Shown here: piece by piece, positions 26,934 through 35,898 of the stretch
How the letters are laid out: the number at the start of each line of letters is the position of its first letter
How positions within the stretch are numbered: the stretch's first letter is position 1
From: Variovorax sp. J22P240
Lineage (GTDB): Bacteria; Pseudomonadota; Gammaproteobacteria; Burkholderiales; Burkholderiaceae_C
Length of the DNA stretch: 64,000 nucleotides
Direction: 5' to 3'
Assembly: GCF_030316855.1 (NCBI RefSeq)
Contig: NZ_JASZYR010000009.1
Location: forward strand, 124,001 to 188,000
The notes under the pieces: model-generated
Databases searched by the model: none
What the model was told of the DNA's origin: nothing
What the model saw: only the letters and a program-made list of their open reading frames with translations
Translations under genes and position numbers: made by a program

Positions 26934-27686
26934 ATGCCCAAGTCTGCCAGTCCAGCTTCCTCCCTGTACGTCGACCTTGCCAGAAGGTTGACCGAAGAGA
27001 TCACCGGACGCCGCTACGCGGTGGGCAGTCTGTTGCCGACCGAGGTCGCCATGGCGCAGCAGTACGGTGTCAGCCGGCAGACGGTTCGTGCCGCACTCGA
27101 CATCCTGCAGGAGCGAGGCTATGTCTCTCGCAAGAAGTCGATCGGCACCCGGGTGGAAAACGTCGATGCCGCGACGCATTACGTCCAGACGGTCGACTCG
27201 ATCGAGGACCTCGTTCGCGTTGCCGCGAGCGAGGTTCGCCAGATCGAAGCCGTCAAGGAGATCACGCTGGACCGAAACAGCGCCCGCCGGTTGCAGGCGC
27301 CGATGGGCAGCAACTGGCTCGTGTTCAGCGGATTTCGCGTCGACACACGCGATGGGAAGCCCTTGGCGGTAGCCAACTTCTACGTGGACAGGCGCTTCGC
27401 CGCGATACGAGATGAGGTCCTGCAGCAACCCCAGGTCCTCATCAGTTCGATGATCGAAGGGCGCTGCGGTGAATCGATCACGGACGTGCTGCAGATCGCG
27501 GACGCTGTCTTGATCGATGCTGCCGTGGCGGCCGCGTTGCAGATTCCGAAAGACTCTGCAGGATTGCGCGTCCTGCGGCACTACAAGAACATCAAGAACG
27601 AGTTGCTCGAGATCAGCGAGACCGTGTATCCGGCCGAGCGCCGGAGCTTGCTGACGCAACTCCGGCGTACTCGTCGCGGAACCTGA
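26934..27686 (+). CDS. GntR-family (HutC/UTRA) regulator of the catabolic island
   Basis: The 250-residue protein has an N-terminal GntR winged helix (about 10-80, LPTEVAMAQQYGVSRQTVRAAL, then LQERGYVSRKKSIGTRVE) and a UTRA ligand-binding domain (about 95-240). Such repressors release DNA when they bind a small acid. The gene lies 52 bp after the lyase gene with a possible -10 (TACAAT) in the gap. It is the natural candidate to bind the three GGTACGTAC sites between caiB and mch. Confidence 0.9.
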   Translation: MPKSASPASSLYVDLARRLTEEITGRRYAVGSLLPTEVAMAQQYGVSRQTVRAALDILQERGYVSRKKSIGTRVENVDAATHYVQTVDSIEDLVRVAASEVRQIEAVKEITLDRNSARRLQAPMGSNWLVFSGFRVDTRDGKPLAVANFYVDRRFAAIRDEVLQQPQVLISSMIEGRCGESITDVLQIADAVLIDAAVAAALQIPKDSAGLRVLRHYKNIKNELLEISETVYPAERRSLLTQLRRTRRGT

Positions 27687-27808
27687 TTGGCCGAAGTTCG
27701 GGCAAGGTGCCGCCCCTTGCACGTCACCGGCGACCAGGGCCACGATGCAGGCAATAGGGAAGACGGATCTTGTGGCGTTGATCTCTCTGGCCTGCTTCAG
27801 CCTTTGGC

Positions 27809-28789
27809 TCAGTCTGCGGTGATCTTCCCGGTCTCGATCACCTTCTTCCACCGCGCGTACTCGATCAGTTGGAAGGCGGCGAATTGCTCGGGGGTGTTGC
27901 CGACGACTTCGAGCCCGAGTTCGGCGAACTTCTTCTTCACATCTGCATCGCCGAGCGCGGCGATCAATGCGGCGTGGATCCTTTGTTTCACGTCTGGTGG
28001 CAGGCCCTTCGGCGCTGCTACGCCTTGCCACGAGTACACGCTCAGGTCTTTTACGCCAGCCTCCGTCAGTGTCGGCACGTCGGGTAGCACCGGCGAGCGC
28101 TTGTCGCCAGTGGCGGCCAATGCGCGCAGCTTGCCGGCGTTGATCTGCGACAGCACCGCGTTGACGTTCTGGAACGAAGCGTCCACCTGATTGCCCAGCA
28201 GGTCGGAGATCGCAGGCGCACCGCCTTTGTAAGGCACATGGACCCCGGTGGTGCCGGTGCGCTGCCACATCAGTTCTGCTGTGAGATGGTCGGAAGCACC
28301 ATTGCCAGACGACGCGAAGGTCATGCGGCCAGGATGGGCCTTCTCGAAGGCGAGCACATCCGCCAGCGTCTTGTGCGGCGAGGCGGCCGGCACTGCCAGT
28401 ACGTTTGGCGCTTGAACAGCGACCGTGAGCAGATCGAAGTCCTTGCGAGGATCGAAAGGCAGACTCTTGATCAAATGCGGCGCCACCGCGAAGGGCGCCA
28501 GCGATGCGACCAGTAGCGTGTAGCCATCGGCGGGGGCGCGTGCCACCTGGGCGGCGCCGATGGTGCCACCGGCGCCTGCACGATTGTCAACGACGAAGGA
28601 CTTGCCCAGGTTCGCTTGCATCTTCGCGGAGAGGGCACGCGCCAGCATGTCTGTCGCACCGCCGGCGGGAAAAGGCACGACGATCGTCACTGTTTTCTGG
28701 GGCCAGGCCTGCGCGTGGGCCGACGGACCCATTGCTGCCCCCAGCGCAAGAGCGCACGCCGCCACGACTGCGGTAGCCTGATTCTTCAT
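27809..28789 (-). CDS. Bug-family (TctC) receptor
   Basis: The 326-residue receptor starts MKNQATAVVAACALALGAAMGPSAHAQ (signal peptide) and continues with WPQKTVTIVVPFPAGGATDMLARAL, then the usual FASSGNGASDHLTAELMWQ and VHVPYKGGAPAISDLLGNQVDASF ligand-pocket motifs. AGGAGAGTCTC precedes ATG 28789. It ends convergently with the GntR gene and lies 122 bp downstream of another Bug gene on the same strand, so it could belong to the sugar-acid operon. Confidence 0.92.
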   Translation of the reverse strand: MKNQATAVVAACALALGAAMGPSAHAQAWPQKTVTIVVPFPAGGATDMLARALSAKMQANLGKSFVVDNRAGAGGTIGAAQVARAPADGYTLLVASLAPFAVAPHLIKSLPFDPRKDFDLLTVAVQAPNVLAVPAASPHKTLADVLAFEKAHPGRMTFASSGNGASDHLTAELMWQRTGTTGVHVPYKGGAPAISDLLGNQVDASFQNVNAVLSQINAGKLRALAATGDKRSPVLPDVPTLTEAGVKDLSVYSWQGVAAPKGLPPDVKQRIHAALIAALGDADVKKKFAELGLEVVGNTPEQFAAFQLIEYARWKKVIETGKITAD

Positions 28790-28911
28790 GAGACTCTCCT
28801 GCGGATGACGGTGACGGGATGGCCACGGTAGGCTGCCCCCATCGGTCTCGCTCGACTGCAGACTGACTACCGACATCCGGGGACGAAAGCCGGCGACCAT
28901 TGCGTCGCGAC

Positions 28912-29931
28912 CTACTCCGCCTTGATGTTGTTGTCCTTGACCACCTTGCCCCAGCGCTGGGTCTCGGTACGCATCCATTCCGCGATCTGCTGGCGGTTCA
29001 TGGCCGAGGGCTCGGAGCCGAGCTCCTGCAGCTGCTTGGCGAATTCGGGGCGCGTCACGATGCGCTGCACGGCGTCCTGCAGCTTGTCGAGCACGGCAGG
29101 CGGTGTGTTGGCGGGCGCCAGCAGTCCCTGCCAGGAACCCGTGACGAAGTTGGGGATCTGCGAGGCCACGGTCGGCACACCGGGAGTCGCCGCAAACGGC
29201 TTGGCGCTCGTGACCGCAATGGCCTTGACCTTGCCGCCCTTCACCAGCTGGTTGGTGGCGACCACGCTCGCCATCGCGCTGTCGATCTGGCCGCCCGCGA
29301 GGTCGGCCAGGGCCTGGGCGCCACCCTTGTAGCCGATGATATTGAACTCGAAGCCGCGGTCCTGCGCGAGCAGGATGCCCGCGAGCTGGCTGATGGAGGC
29401 CAGCGGCGTGCCGAAGCTCGGCGGCTTGCCGCTCTTCTTGGCGTAGGCGGCGAGTTCGTCCAGGTTCTTCACCGGGAGATCGTTCCTTACCACCAGCAGG
29501 TGCGGCGAATAGGCCGGAATCGCGATCGGCGTCAGGTCCTTCTGGGGGTTGTAGGTGGTTTGCGGCGACACGCTCGGGCCGATGGTCAGCACACTCATGT
29601 CCAGCAGCAGCAGGTTGTAGCCGTCCGGCGCGGACTTGGCCACGAACGCCGCGCCGATGTTGCCATTGCCGCCGGCCTTGTTCTCCACGATCACCGGCTG
29701 CTTGAGCATCTCGCCCAACTCCTTGGCCAGCAGGCGACCCAGCACGTCGGAGGTGCCGCCCGCCGGGTTGGGCACCGTGATGCGGATCATCCTGCTCGGG
29801 TAGCTCGCCGCGTCCTGCGCATGGACCGGCAGGCACGTGCCACCCGCCAGCATGGCCGCCGCGGCCATGCCGAGCAGGGCGCGTCGGGCCCTGGCGGGGG
29901 CGGACAGGGTGATTGAAGTCTCGGCTTTCAT
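28912..29931 (-). CDS. Bug-family (TctC) receptor
   Basis: A 339-residue receptor with a long signal peptide (MKAETSITLSAPARARRALLGM ... VHAQ) and the Bug core SRMIRITVPNPAGGTSDVLGRLLAK. Later motifs include KSGKPPSFGTPLASISQLAG and IGYKGGAQALADLAGGQIDSA. ATG 29931 is preferred to the ATG at 29937, because GGAG is 6 bases before the former and directly touches the latter. It follows the hydroxyacid dehydrogenase by 60 bp in the same operon, so the ligand is probably the acid handled by that operon. Confidence 0.9.
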   Translation of the reverse strand: MKAETSITLSAPARARRALLGMAAAAMLAGGTCLPVHAQDAASYPSRMIRITVPNPAGGTSDVLGRLLAKELGEMLKQPVIVENKAGGNGNIGAAFVAKSAPDGYNLLLLDMSVLTIGPSVSPQTTYNPQKDLTPIAIPAYSPHLLVVRNDLPVKNLDELAAYAKKSGKPPSFGTPLASISQLAGILLAQDRGFEFNIIGYKGGAQALADLAGGQIDSAMASVVATNQLVKGGKVKAIAVTSAKPFAATPGVPTVASQIPNFVTGSWQGLLAPANTPPAVLDKLQDAVQRIVTRPEFAKQLQELGSEPSAMNRQQIAEWMRTETQRWGKVVKDNNIKAE

Positions 29932-29991
29932 GGGCATCTCCGTTGATGTGTGACGGGGCGTTCGCGTGGCTGCGAGCGGGTGGGGAAGCGG

Positions 29992-30948
29992 TCAGGGGAC
30001 CTGGTAGATCACGTTCAAGAGCGGCTGCCCCTGCTGCAGGCGCTCGATGTTCTGCGCCATGAAGCGGTAGCGGCGGTCGAGCAGGGCCGGCGTCATGGCC
30101 GAGATGTGCGGCGTGGCGCGTACGTTGGGGAGCTCGTGCAGCGGCCAGCGTGATGGATTCACCGCCTGGTCCTTCTTCGGGTACTGGTACCAGACGTCGA
30201 GGACGGCCCGCGTCAGGGGCTTGTCGCGCAGGGCTTCGTACAGCGCCTGCTCGTCCACCACCTCCGCACGCGCCACGTTGACCAGCAGCGACCGCGCGGG
30301 CAGCAGTGCGAGCTGGCGCGCACCGATGAGGCCGCGGGTGCTGTCGTCCAGCGGGCAGCAGAGCACCAGGCAGTGGACCCGGGGAAGCACATCGTCCAGC
30401 GTGGACACGGGAACGTACGCGTCGGCCAGTTCCGCCGATCCCTGCTTGCCGCTGCGCGTGACGGCGATCACGTGCATGCCGAAGGCCCGCGCGCGCCGCG
30501 CGATCTCTTGCCCGATGTGGCCGAAACCCAGGATGGCGACGGTCTTGCCATCGGCCTCGTCGTGCTGAGCGCGGCTGGCATAGGCCTCGGCCCAAGCCGC
30601 CGCGTCAAGGCGCGCCGGGTACTGCCAGAGTTGCAGGAAGTGCTCCAGGACGGCATGCAGCGTGAACTCGGCGATCGGGACTTCGTGGCCGTGCACATTG
30701 CACACCGTGGTTCCCGAAGGCAGCGCCGGGCAAGCGATCTGTTCCGATCCGGCGCCGGGCACGTGCAGCAGCCGGCAGCGCAGGCGCGCGGCCTCGTCGG
30801 CGCTGACGCTGTTGCTGATGACGACGTCCGCCTGAATGGGGCCGGACGCGGGGAAGCCCTGCAGCGCCTCGACCTCGTGCCCGGGGCCGAGAAGCTCGCG
30901 CAAGCGGGGCGCGTTCGGCGCATGGAGTCCGACGATCTGGGTATGCAT
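29992..30948 (-). CDS. D-2-hydroxyacid dehydrogenase family protein
   Basis: The 318-residue NAD(P)-dependent enzyme has the Rossmann loop ILGFGHIGQEIARRA near 145, the catalytic arginine in LLVNVARAEVVDEQAL, and the catalytic histidine in TPHISAM. At the usual glutamate position the sequence reads LDVWYQYPKK, so the acid is replaced by an aromatic or glutamine residue; this occurs in a subgroup and may change activity. It should interconvert a 2-hydroxy and 2-oxo acid. It lies between the enolase-type dehydratase (41 bp upstream) and the Bug receptor. Confidence 0.85.
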   Translation of the reverse strand: MHTQIVGLHAPNAPRLRELLGPGHEVEALQGFPASGPIQADVVISNSVSADEAARLRCRLLHVPGAGSEQIACPALPSGTTVCNVHGHEVPIAEFTLHAVLEHFLQLWQYPARLDAAAWAEAYASRAQHDEADGKTVAILGFGHIGQEIARRARAFGMHVIAVTRSGKQGSAELADAYVPVSTLDDVLPRVHCLVLCCPLDDSTRGLIGARQLALLPARSLLVNVARAEVVDEQALYEALRDKPLTRAVLDVWYQYPKKDQAVNPSRWPLHELPNVRATPHISAMTPALLDRRYRFMAQNIERLQQGQPLLNVIYQVP

Positions 30949-30989
30949 GGAGTCTTGTGAAGAAGAGGTGGGACGACCTGGCAATCTCG

Positions 30990-32186
30990 CTAGCGGCTTT
31001 CGCGGACGATGAGATCCGACCGCTGCTTGAAGCTGTCCTGCAGGCGGGTCCCGATCCCGGGCGCCATGGGCGGCTGGGCCATGCCCTCGCGGATCACCGG
31101 CAGGTCGGTGACGATGTCGCGGTACCAGGTGGCCAGCGTGGCGCGCACCACCTCCTGGTAGATGGCCGTCGGCGCATGCAGTGCCATGTGCAGCCCCGCC
31201 ATCAGGGTGATGGGGCCGGTGCAGTCGTGCGGCGCCAGCGGCCGGTTGTAGGCCTGGGCCAGCGCCGCGATCTTGCGCCCTTCGGTGAAGCCGCCGCACC
31301 AGGCCAGGTCCAGCATCACCACGTCCAGCGCGTCGGCGGCCAGCAGGTCGCGGAAGGGGCGCAGGCCGCCCAGCGTTTCGCTGCCGCACACCGGCACGCG
31401 CGTGCGCCGCCGCAGGTCGGCGAGGCCGGCGGCGTCGTCCATCTTGCACAGCGGATCCTCGACCCAGAACACGTTGTATTCCTCCAGCGCCTGGCAGATG
31501 CGCAAGGCCGAGTGGCCGCCGAACAGGCTGTGCAGTTCGCACATCACTTCGATGCGATTGCCGACCGCCTCGCGGATCTGGCGGAACGGCTGCAGGCCCT
31601 TTTCCAGGTCGGGCAGGGTGATCAGGTGGCCGCCGCTGGCGGGCGCATAGATGTCGAAGGGCCAGATCTTCATGGCCTTGTAGCCTTCGTCGAGCAGGCT
31701 GCGCGCGAGCGTGCCGGCGTCGCGCATGAAGGCCACCTGGTCGTCGTAGGGCCCCTGCGACTGGTCGTCCGTGCCGATGTCGCGACGCTTGCCGGCGGTG
31801 TTGAAGCTGTAGCCCGCGCAGGTGTTGTAGACGGGTACGCTCGGGCGCGCGCCACCGCCGAGCGCCTCGTAGACGGGCACGCCCTGGCGCTGGCCCGCCA
31901 GGTCCCACAACGCGATGTCGACGGCACTGGCCGAACGCACCTCCACACCGGAACTGTTGTAGCCGACGTAGGGCGTGAGCAGGTGGCGCGAGATGCCCTC
32001 GATGTGCCTCGCATCGCGCCCCAGCAGCCAGGGCGCGAGCTCCTCATGCAGGCAGGTCTCGACCGAGGCCGCACCGCGAAAGGTCTCCCCCAGGCCGACC
32101 AGGCCATCGCTGGTCTCCAGCTCGAGCCAGATCAGGCTGGGCCGGTCGGGCAGGCGGTAGGTACGGAGGCAGCGGATGGTTGACAT
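30990..32186 (-). CDS. Mandelate racemase/enolase-superfamily sugar-acid dehydratase
   Basis: A 398-residue barrel enzyme. The N-terminal capping domain spans about 1-125. The barrel shows KAMKIWPFD (the lysine side of the active site), metal ligands in VMCELHSLF, FWVEDPL and VCGSETLGG, and the histidine of PLAPHDCTGPI, which places it in the MR/dehydratase group. Such enzymes dehydrate sugar acids such as galactonate to 2-keto-3-deoxy acids. It heads a leftward operon with a hydroxyacid dehydrogenase and Bug receptor, and is divergent from a FadR-type regulator. Confidence 0.88.
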   Translation of the reverse strand: MSTIRCLRTYRLPDRPSLIWLELETSDGLVGLGETFRGAASVETCLHEELAPWLLGRDARHIEGISRHLLTPYVGYNSSGVEVRSASAVDIALWDLAGQRQGVPVYEALGGGARPSVPVYNTCAGYSFNTAGKRRDIGTDDQSQGPYDDQVAFMRDAGTLARSLLDEGYKAMKIWPFDIYAPASGGHLITLPDLEKGLQPFRQIREAVGNRIEVMCELHSLFGGHSALRICQALEEYNVFWVEDPLCKMDDAAGLADLRRRTRVPVCGSETLGGLRPFRDLLAADALDVVMLDLAWCGGFTEGRKIAALAQAYNRPLAPHDCTGPITLMAGLHMALHAPTAIYQEVVRATLATWYRDIVTDLPVIREGMAQPPMAPGIGTRLQDSFKQRSDLIVRESR

Positions 32187-32193
32187 GATTTAC

Positions 32194-32314
32194 AGCTTTT
32201 TATATCTTTAGCGAGAAATCTGCGAGTTCATCGAGGAATCTGGGCCTGAAGTGAATTGTCCTCACCCGAGAGTTCCCTCTGTCTCGCCGATTACCCTGTA
32301 AAGAGCTGTTATAT
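32194..32314. promoter_or_regulatory. Divergent promoter with two AGCT-(T)n-TATAT repeats
   Basis: AGCTTTTTATAT (32194-32205) and AGCTGTTATAT (32304-32314) are similar direct repeats that stand just upstream of the enolase-type gene and at the start of the FadR-type gene. Their placement suits a regulator that controls both, but the motif is not one I recognise. Confidence 0.35.
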
Positions 32315-33044
32315 GAAAGCACCCGTTTCAGACGCCCCAGACCTGGCCACGCACGCACACGTGGCGGACCGGTTGCTGGGAGACAAGGTCTACGAGGACC
32401 TGATGCAACTGCTCGGCACGCCGGGCTTCGAGCCGCGCGCGCGCCTGCCCGGTGAAACGGCTCTGTCACAGCGCCTTGGCGTGTCGCGCCCGGTCCTGCG
32501 CCAGGCGCTGGCGCGCCTTCGCGACGAGGGGCGCGTCTACGCGCGCAAGGGCTCGGGCACTTTCGTCACGGATGCGCTGCCTCAGGCCAAGCCCATCTCG
32601 CTCAGCACGCTCGAGAACATCGCCGACATCCGCGCCTTTCTGGAATTCCGGTGTTTCATGGAAGGCGAAGCCGCCGCCCGCGCGGCGCTGGCGCGCACCA
32701 CCGATCAGATGCACCACATCCGGCTGTGCCGCGAGCGCTTTGAGCAGGCCCTTGCAGACGGAAGCGATGCCGTGGCAGAAGACATCGCCTTCCACGACGC
32801 GGTGGCCCAAGCCTGCGGCAACCGCTTCTTCGGCATGACGATGAACGCCCTGGCACCGCAGACCCGCTTCAGCATCGGACTCTCACGCAGTCTCTCGGGG
32901 CGGCCGCAGGGGCAGCGACGGACCGGCGTGTGTCAGGAGCACGCAGCCGTGGAGCAGGCCATCGAGCAACAGGACACCGCAGCCGCGCGGCAGGCCATGG
33001 AGGCGCATCTACGCGGGGGCATCGCGCGACTGTTCGGCCACTGA
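32313..33044 (+). CDS. FadR-type GntR-family regulator
   Basis: The 243-residue regulator has a GntR winged helix (about 20-90, LPGETALSQRLGVSRPVLRQALARLRDEGRVYARKGSGTFV) and an FCD-type helical ligand domain (about 105-235) with the metal-binding pattern DIAFHDAVAQACGNRFF and a later AMEAHLRGG. It is divergent from the dehydratase operon, and therefore is most likely its repressor, responding to a sugar acid. I chose ATG 32313. Confidence 0.9.
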   Translation: MKAPVSDAPDLATHAHVADRLLGDKVYEDLMQLLGTPGFEPRARLPGETALSQRLGVSRPVLRQALARLRDEGRVYARKGSGTFVTDALPQAKPISLSTLENIADIRAFLEFRCFMEGEAAARAALARTTDQMHHIRLCRERFEQALADGSDAVAEDIAFHDAVAQACGNRFFGMTMNALAPQTRFSIGLSRSLSGRPQGQRRTGVCQEHAAVEQAIEQQDTAAARQAMEAHLRGGIARLFGH

Positions 33045-33067
33045 CTCGCCGACGCGAAGGTCCGCTT

Positions 33068-34405
33068 TCAGTGATCGTGGTGCAGGTAGCTCGCCTGCCG
33101 CGGCAGCCGAAAGGCCACAGCGAAGGCCAGCACCATCATCCCGGTCACGTACCAGTAGAACGCCGACTCGTGGCCCAGCGACTTGAGGCCCAGCGCCACG
33201 TACTCGGCGGAGCCACCGAACAGCGCATTGGCCACGGCATACGCCAGGCCCACTCCGAGCGCGCGCACTTCGGGCGGGAACATCTCGGCCTTCACGATGC
33301 CGCTGATGGAGGTGTAGAAGCTCACGATCGCGAGCGCCAGGATGATCAGCAAGAAGGCGACCACCGGGCTCGTCACGCCCTGCAGCAAGGTGAGGATCGG
33401 CACCGTCATCAGAGCACCCAGGCCACCGAACAGCAGCATGTTGTTGCGCCGCCCGATGCGGTCGGACAGCGCGCCGAACACCGGTTGCATGCACATGTAG
33501 ACGAAGAGCGCGAAGGTCATCACGTAGCTCGTGGTCTTGATCGGCAGGCCCACCGTGTTGACCAGGTACTTCTGCATGTAGGTCGTGAAGGTGTAGAAGA
33601 TCAGCGAGCCGCCGGCCGTGTAGCCCAGCACCGTGAAGAAGGCCGCCCTGTGATGCTTGAAGATCCCCGCCAGGCTGCCCGCCTCCTTGTTGGCGCGCGA
33701 CTCCGCGGTCTGAGTCTCGTGCAGCGTGCGACGCAGGAAGAGCGCGACCACCGCCGCGACGGCGCCGATCACGAAGGGAATGCGCCAGCCCCAGGCCTTG
33801 AGCTCGGCTTCGCTCAGCAATTGCTCGAGGATCACGATCACCAGCACCGCCAGCAACTGGCCGCCGATGAGCGTCACGTACTGGAACGACGAGAAGAAGC
33901 CGCGCTGTCCGCGCAGCGCCGCCTCGCTCATGTAGGTGGCCGTGGTGCCGTATTCGCCACCCACCGAGAGGCCCTGGAACAGGCGGCACACCAGCAGCAG
34001 GAAGGGCGCCCACGCGCCGATGGCCGCGTAGGTGGGAAGGCAGGCGATGGCGAGCGAGCCGGCACACATCATCGTGACCGAGATCAGCATCGACGTCCTG
34101 CGGCCGTACTTGTCGGCCACGCGGCCGAAGAGCCAGCCGCCGATCGGCCGCATCAGGAAGCCGGCGGCGAACACGCCTGCCGTGTTGAGCAACTGCGCGG
34201 TCGGGTCGGACTTGGGAAAGAAGGACGGCGCGAAGTACAGCGCGCTGAAGGCGTAGACGTAGAAGTCGAACCACTCGACCAGGTTGCCCGAGGAGGCCGC
34301 CATGATCGCGAAGATGCGATGCCGCTTCTCTTCGCTGGTGTAGGGCCGGTGGGATGTGGCGGAATCGCCGGGTACCGCCCCTGCGGCGGACGTGACTGTG
34401 CTCAT
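33068..34405 (-). CDS. MHS-family MFS permease (KgtP/ShiA-like)
   Basis: A 445-residue, 12-helix transporter of the metabolite:H+ symporter family. The start SSGNLVEWFDFYVYAFSALYFA and FLMRPIGGWLFGRVADKYGRR between helices 2 and 3 are family hallmarks, as is GLSVGGEYGTTATYMSEAA. Family members import 2-oxoglutarate, shikimate, citrate or related acids. The gene ends convergently with the FadR-type regulator and may take part in sugar-acid uptake. Confidence 0.9.
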   Translation of the reverse strand: MSTVTSAAGAVPGDSATSHRPYTSEEKRHRIFAIMAASSGNLVEWFDFYVYAFSALYFAPSFFPKSDPTAQLLNTAGVFAAGFLMRPIGGWLFGRVADKYGRRTSMLISVTMMCAGSLAIACLPTYAAIGAWAPFLLLVCRLFQGLSVGGEYGTTATYMSEAALRGQRGFFSSFQYVTLIGGQLLAVLVIVILEQLLSEAELKAWGWRIPFVIGAVAAVVALFLRRTLHETQTAESRANKEAGSLAGIFKHHRAAFFTVLGYTAGGSLIFYTFTTYMQKYLVNTVGLPIKTTSYVMTFALFVYMCMQPVFGALSDRIGRRNNMLLFGGLGALMTVPILTLLQGVTSPVVAFLLIILALAIVSFYTSISGIVKAEMFPPEVRALGVGLAYAVANALFGGSAEYVALGLKSLGHESAFYWYVTGMMVLAFAVAFRLPRQASYLHHDH

Positions 34406-34536
34406 TGAAAAGGCGCCTCTCTGAATATCTGCGTGCTATCCGGGCGCCAGATGTGTTGCAGCATCGTGCGCGTCGGCGTCTGCCGGCGCCGCGACATGTG
34501 CGCGAAACGCTCAGGCGCGACCGCGAGAACGGTCGA

Positions 34537-34890
34537 TCAGCGCGAGGCTTGCCGCGTGAGGGACGGGCCCGAATTGAATTGGGCCGGCACCTGGTCGCGG
34601 TAGAAGGAACGGCGGTCGAGACTGTCGCGGTTTTCGCTCGCCTTGGCGACGGCCTGAGCGCGAACTTCTGCGCGGCTTGCGGTCGACGTAAAGGGCTCGG
34701 CGTTGCCGCCCGTGCCAGCGGCATCGCCGTACACGTTGCCCGCGTGCGCTGCAGCAACGGCTTCGCGCGCGACATCGGCGCGGCTGGCAGACGACGTCAG
34801 GGGGTGCACACCCTCGTAGGTCTCCGCGTGAGCGCCAGCGATGACGAGAGTGGACAGAGCCATTGCAGCGAGGATCTTCGAGGTCTTCAT
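34537..34890 (-). CDS. DUF4148 family small secreted protein
   Basis: The 117-residue protein has a signal peptide (MKTSKILAAMALSTLVIAGAHA) and two copies of the motif T-S-x-A-S-R-A-(D/E)-V-x-x-(Q/E)AV (TSSASRADVAREAVAA and TSTASRAEVRAQAVAK), which characterises DUF4148 proteins of Burkholderiales. AAAGGAAGCACC precedes ATG 34890. The function is unknown; it is expected in the periplasm. Confidence 0.85.
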   Translation of the reverse strand: MKTSKILAAMALSTLVIAGAHAETYEGVHPLTSSASRADVAREAVAAAHAGNVYGDAAGTGGNAEPFTSTASRAEVRAQAVAKASENRDSLDRRSFYRDQVPAQFNSGPSLTRQASR

Positions 34891-35430
34891 GGTGCTTCCT
34901 TTGGATGTTGTTCTGGGCACGAACCCATGACAAGTAGTCTCTCATGGGAGGCTAGGGGAAAACCCTTGTCAATAGGAACCAGCATGTTCACGAAACGGAA
35001 ACGATGTCTGACCGGTCACACGGGCCCCGAAGGCTCCGGTGGACACGAAGCGCTTGAAGTGGCCGCACGCCTTCACGGCCGCTCGCTTCTCGTTCGGAGC
35101 GGTGAACGCAGCCCCGTCAAATCAGGGATGAGGGGCGAAGTGACCTACGGCACCTTTTCCCAGAAGAACGCTAGGACACGGCGAGCGCCAGTCGGCGGAA
35201 CTTCCAAGCGAAGTGGGCGCAACCACACTTAATCTCACGCCGCGGCCGCTGAGCCCTTCTTAGGCCAAGGAACAGCGCACTCACCTGACCGACCTTTGAC
35301 GTGTAGGCGGCCGTCCAGCGCGGACGGACGGTTCGAAGCAGCCGACAAACGGTAGTACACAAAAATACACATCTTGTGACACTCGGTCACCTTTTGTATT
35401 AATCCGTTCGTCTGATTCAAAGGTCAACAA
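34891..35430. other. Intergenic stretch containing the pilE promoter region
   Basis: No gene is supported in these 540 bases. The right end (35374-35430) holds a likely promoter with a GTGAC/GTCAC dyad for the pilus operon, described separately. The rest is plain intergenic sequence with a short frame (34984-35232) that lacks family features. Confidence 0.55.
35374..35403 (+). promoter_or_regulatory. Candidate sigma-70 promoter of the pilus operon with GTGAC dyad
   Basis: TTGTGA (35374-35379) and TATTAA (35397-35402) are spaced by 17 bases. The inverted repeat GTGAC-ACTCG-GTCAC (35376-35390) overlaps the -35 element and spacer, so a bound regulator would affect this promoter. pilE begins 28 bases downstream at GTG 35431. 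Confidence 0.5.
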
Positions 35431-35898
35431 GTGCCAAACACTGCGCAAGAACGAACCCGATCGGCGGGCTTTACGCTGATCGAAGTCCTGATCACCGTGG
35501 CCATCGTGGGCATCCTTGCCGCCATCGCCATACCAGCCTATTCGGACTACGTGAGGCGCGGGCAGGTGGTGGATGCGACCAATGCCATGGCCACCCTGCG
35601 CGCCAACATGGAGCGCCACTACCAGGACAACCGGACCTACAAGGACGTCGGCACCACCTTTCTCTCGCCGTGTTCGGCTTCCGCAGCGGCGCGCACCTTC
35701 GGCAACTTCGTGCTCAGCTGCAGCGACGGGCTGACCGACACCGCCTACACCGTCACGGCGACGGGCAGCGGACCCGTCAGTGGCGCGATCTACACGATCG
35801 ACCAGGCGAACGTGCGCAAGACCACCGGCGTTCCCTCTGGCTCGGGCTGGAACACCTGCGACTCCGCCTGGATCCTGAAGAAGGGGCAGACGTGCTGA
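35431..35898 (+). CDS. pilE: Type IV pilin PilE-like
   Basis: This 155-residue prepilin has the processing site AGFTLIEVLITVAIVGILAAIAIPAYSDYVRRGQ: PilD would cut between glycine 13 and phenylalanine 14, and the fifth residue glutamate is present. C-terminal cysteines (CNTC-like pattern GWNTCDSAWILKKGQTC) suggest a disulfide loop. GTG 35431 is the start, with AAAGG 7 bases upstream. It leads the minor-pilin operon; its stop overlaps the fimT start by 7 bases. Confidence 0.9.
   Translation: MPNTAQERTRSAGFTLIEVLITVAIVGILAAIAIPAYSDYVRRGQVVDATNAMATLRANMERHYQDNRTYKDVGTTFLSPCSASAAARTFGNFVLSCSDGLTDTAYTVTATGSGPVSGAIYTIDQANVRKTTGVPSGSGWNTCDSAWILKKGQTC

Noticed and set aside
27702..27720. Hairpin GCAAGG/CCTTGC between the GntR gene and a Bug gene as terminator
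   Set aside because: The stem is only 6 bp and no T-run follows on either strand.
35375..35391. CRP-like site TGTGA...TCACC upstream of pilE
   Set aside because: The spacer between the half-sites is 7 and not 6 bases, and the better symmetry is GTGAC-5-GTCAC, so I keep it only as an unnamed dyad.
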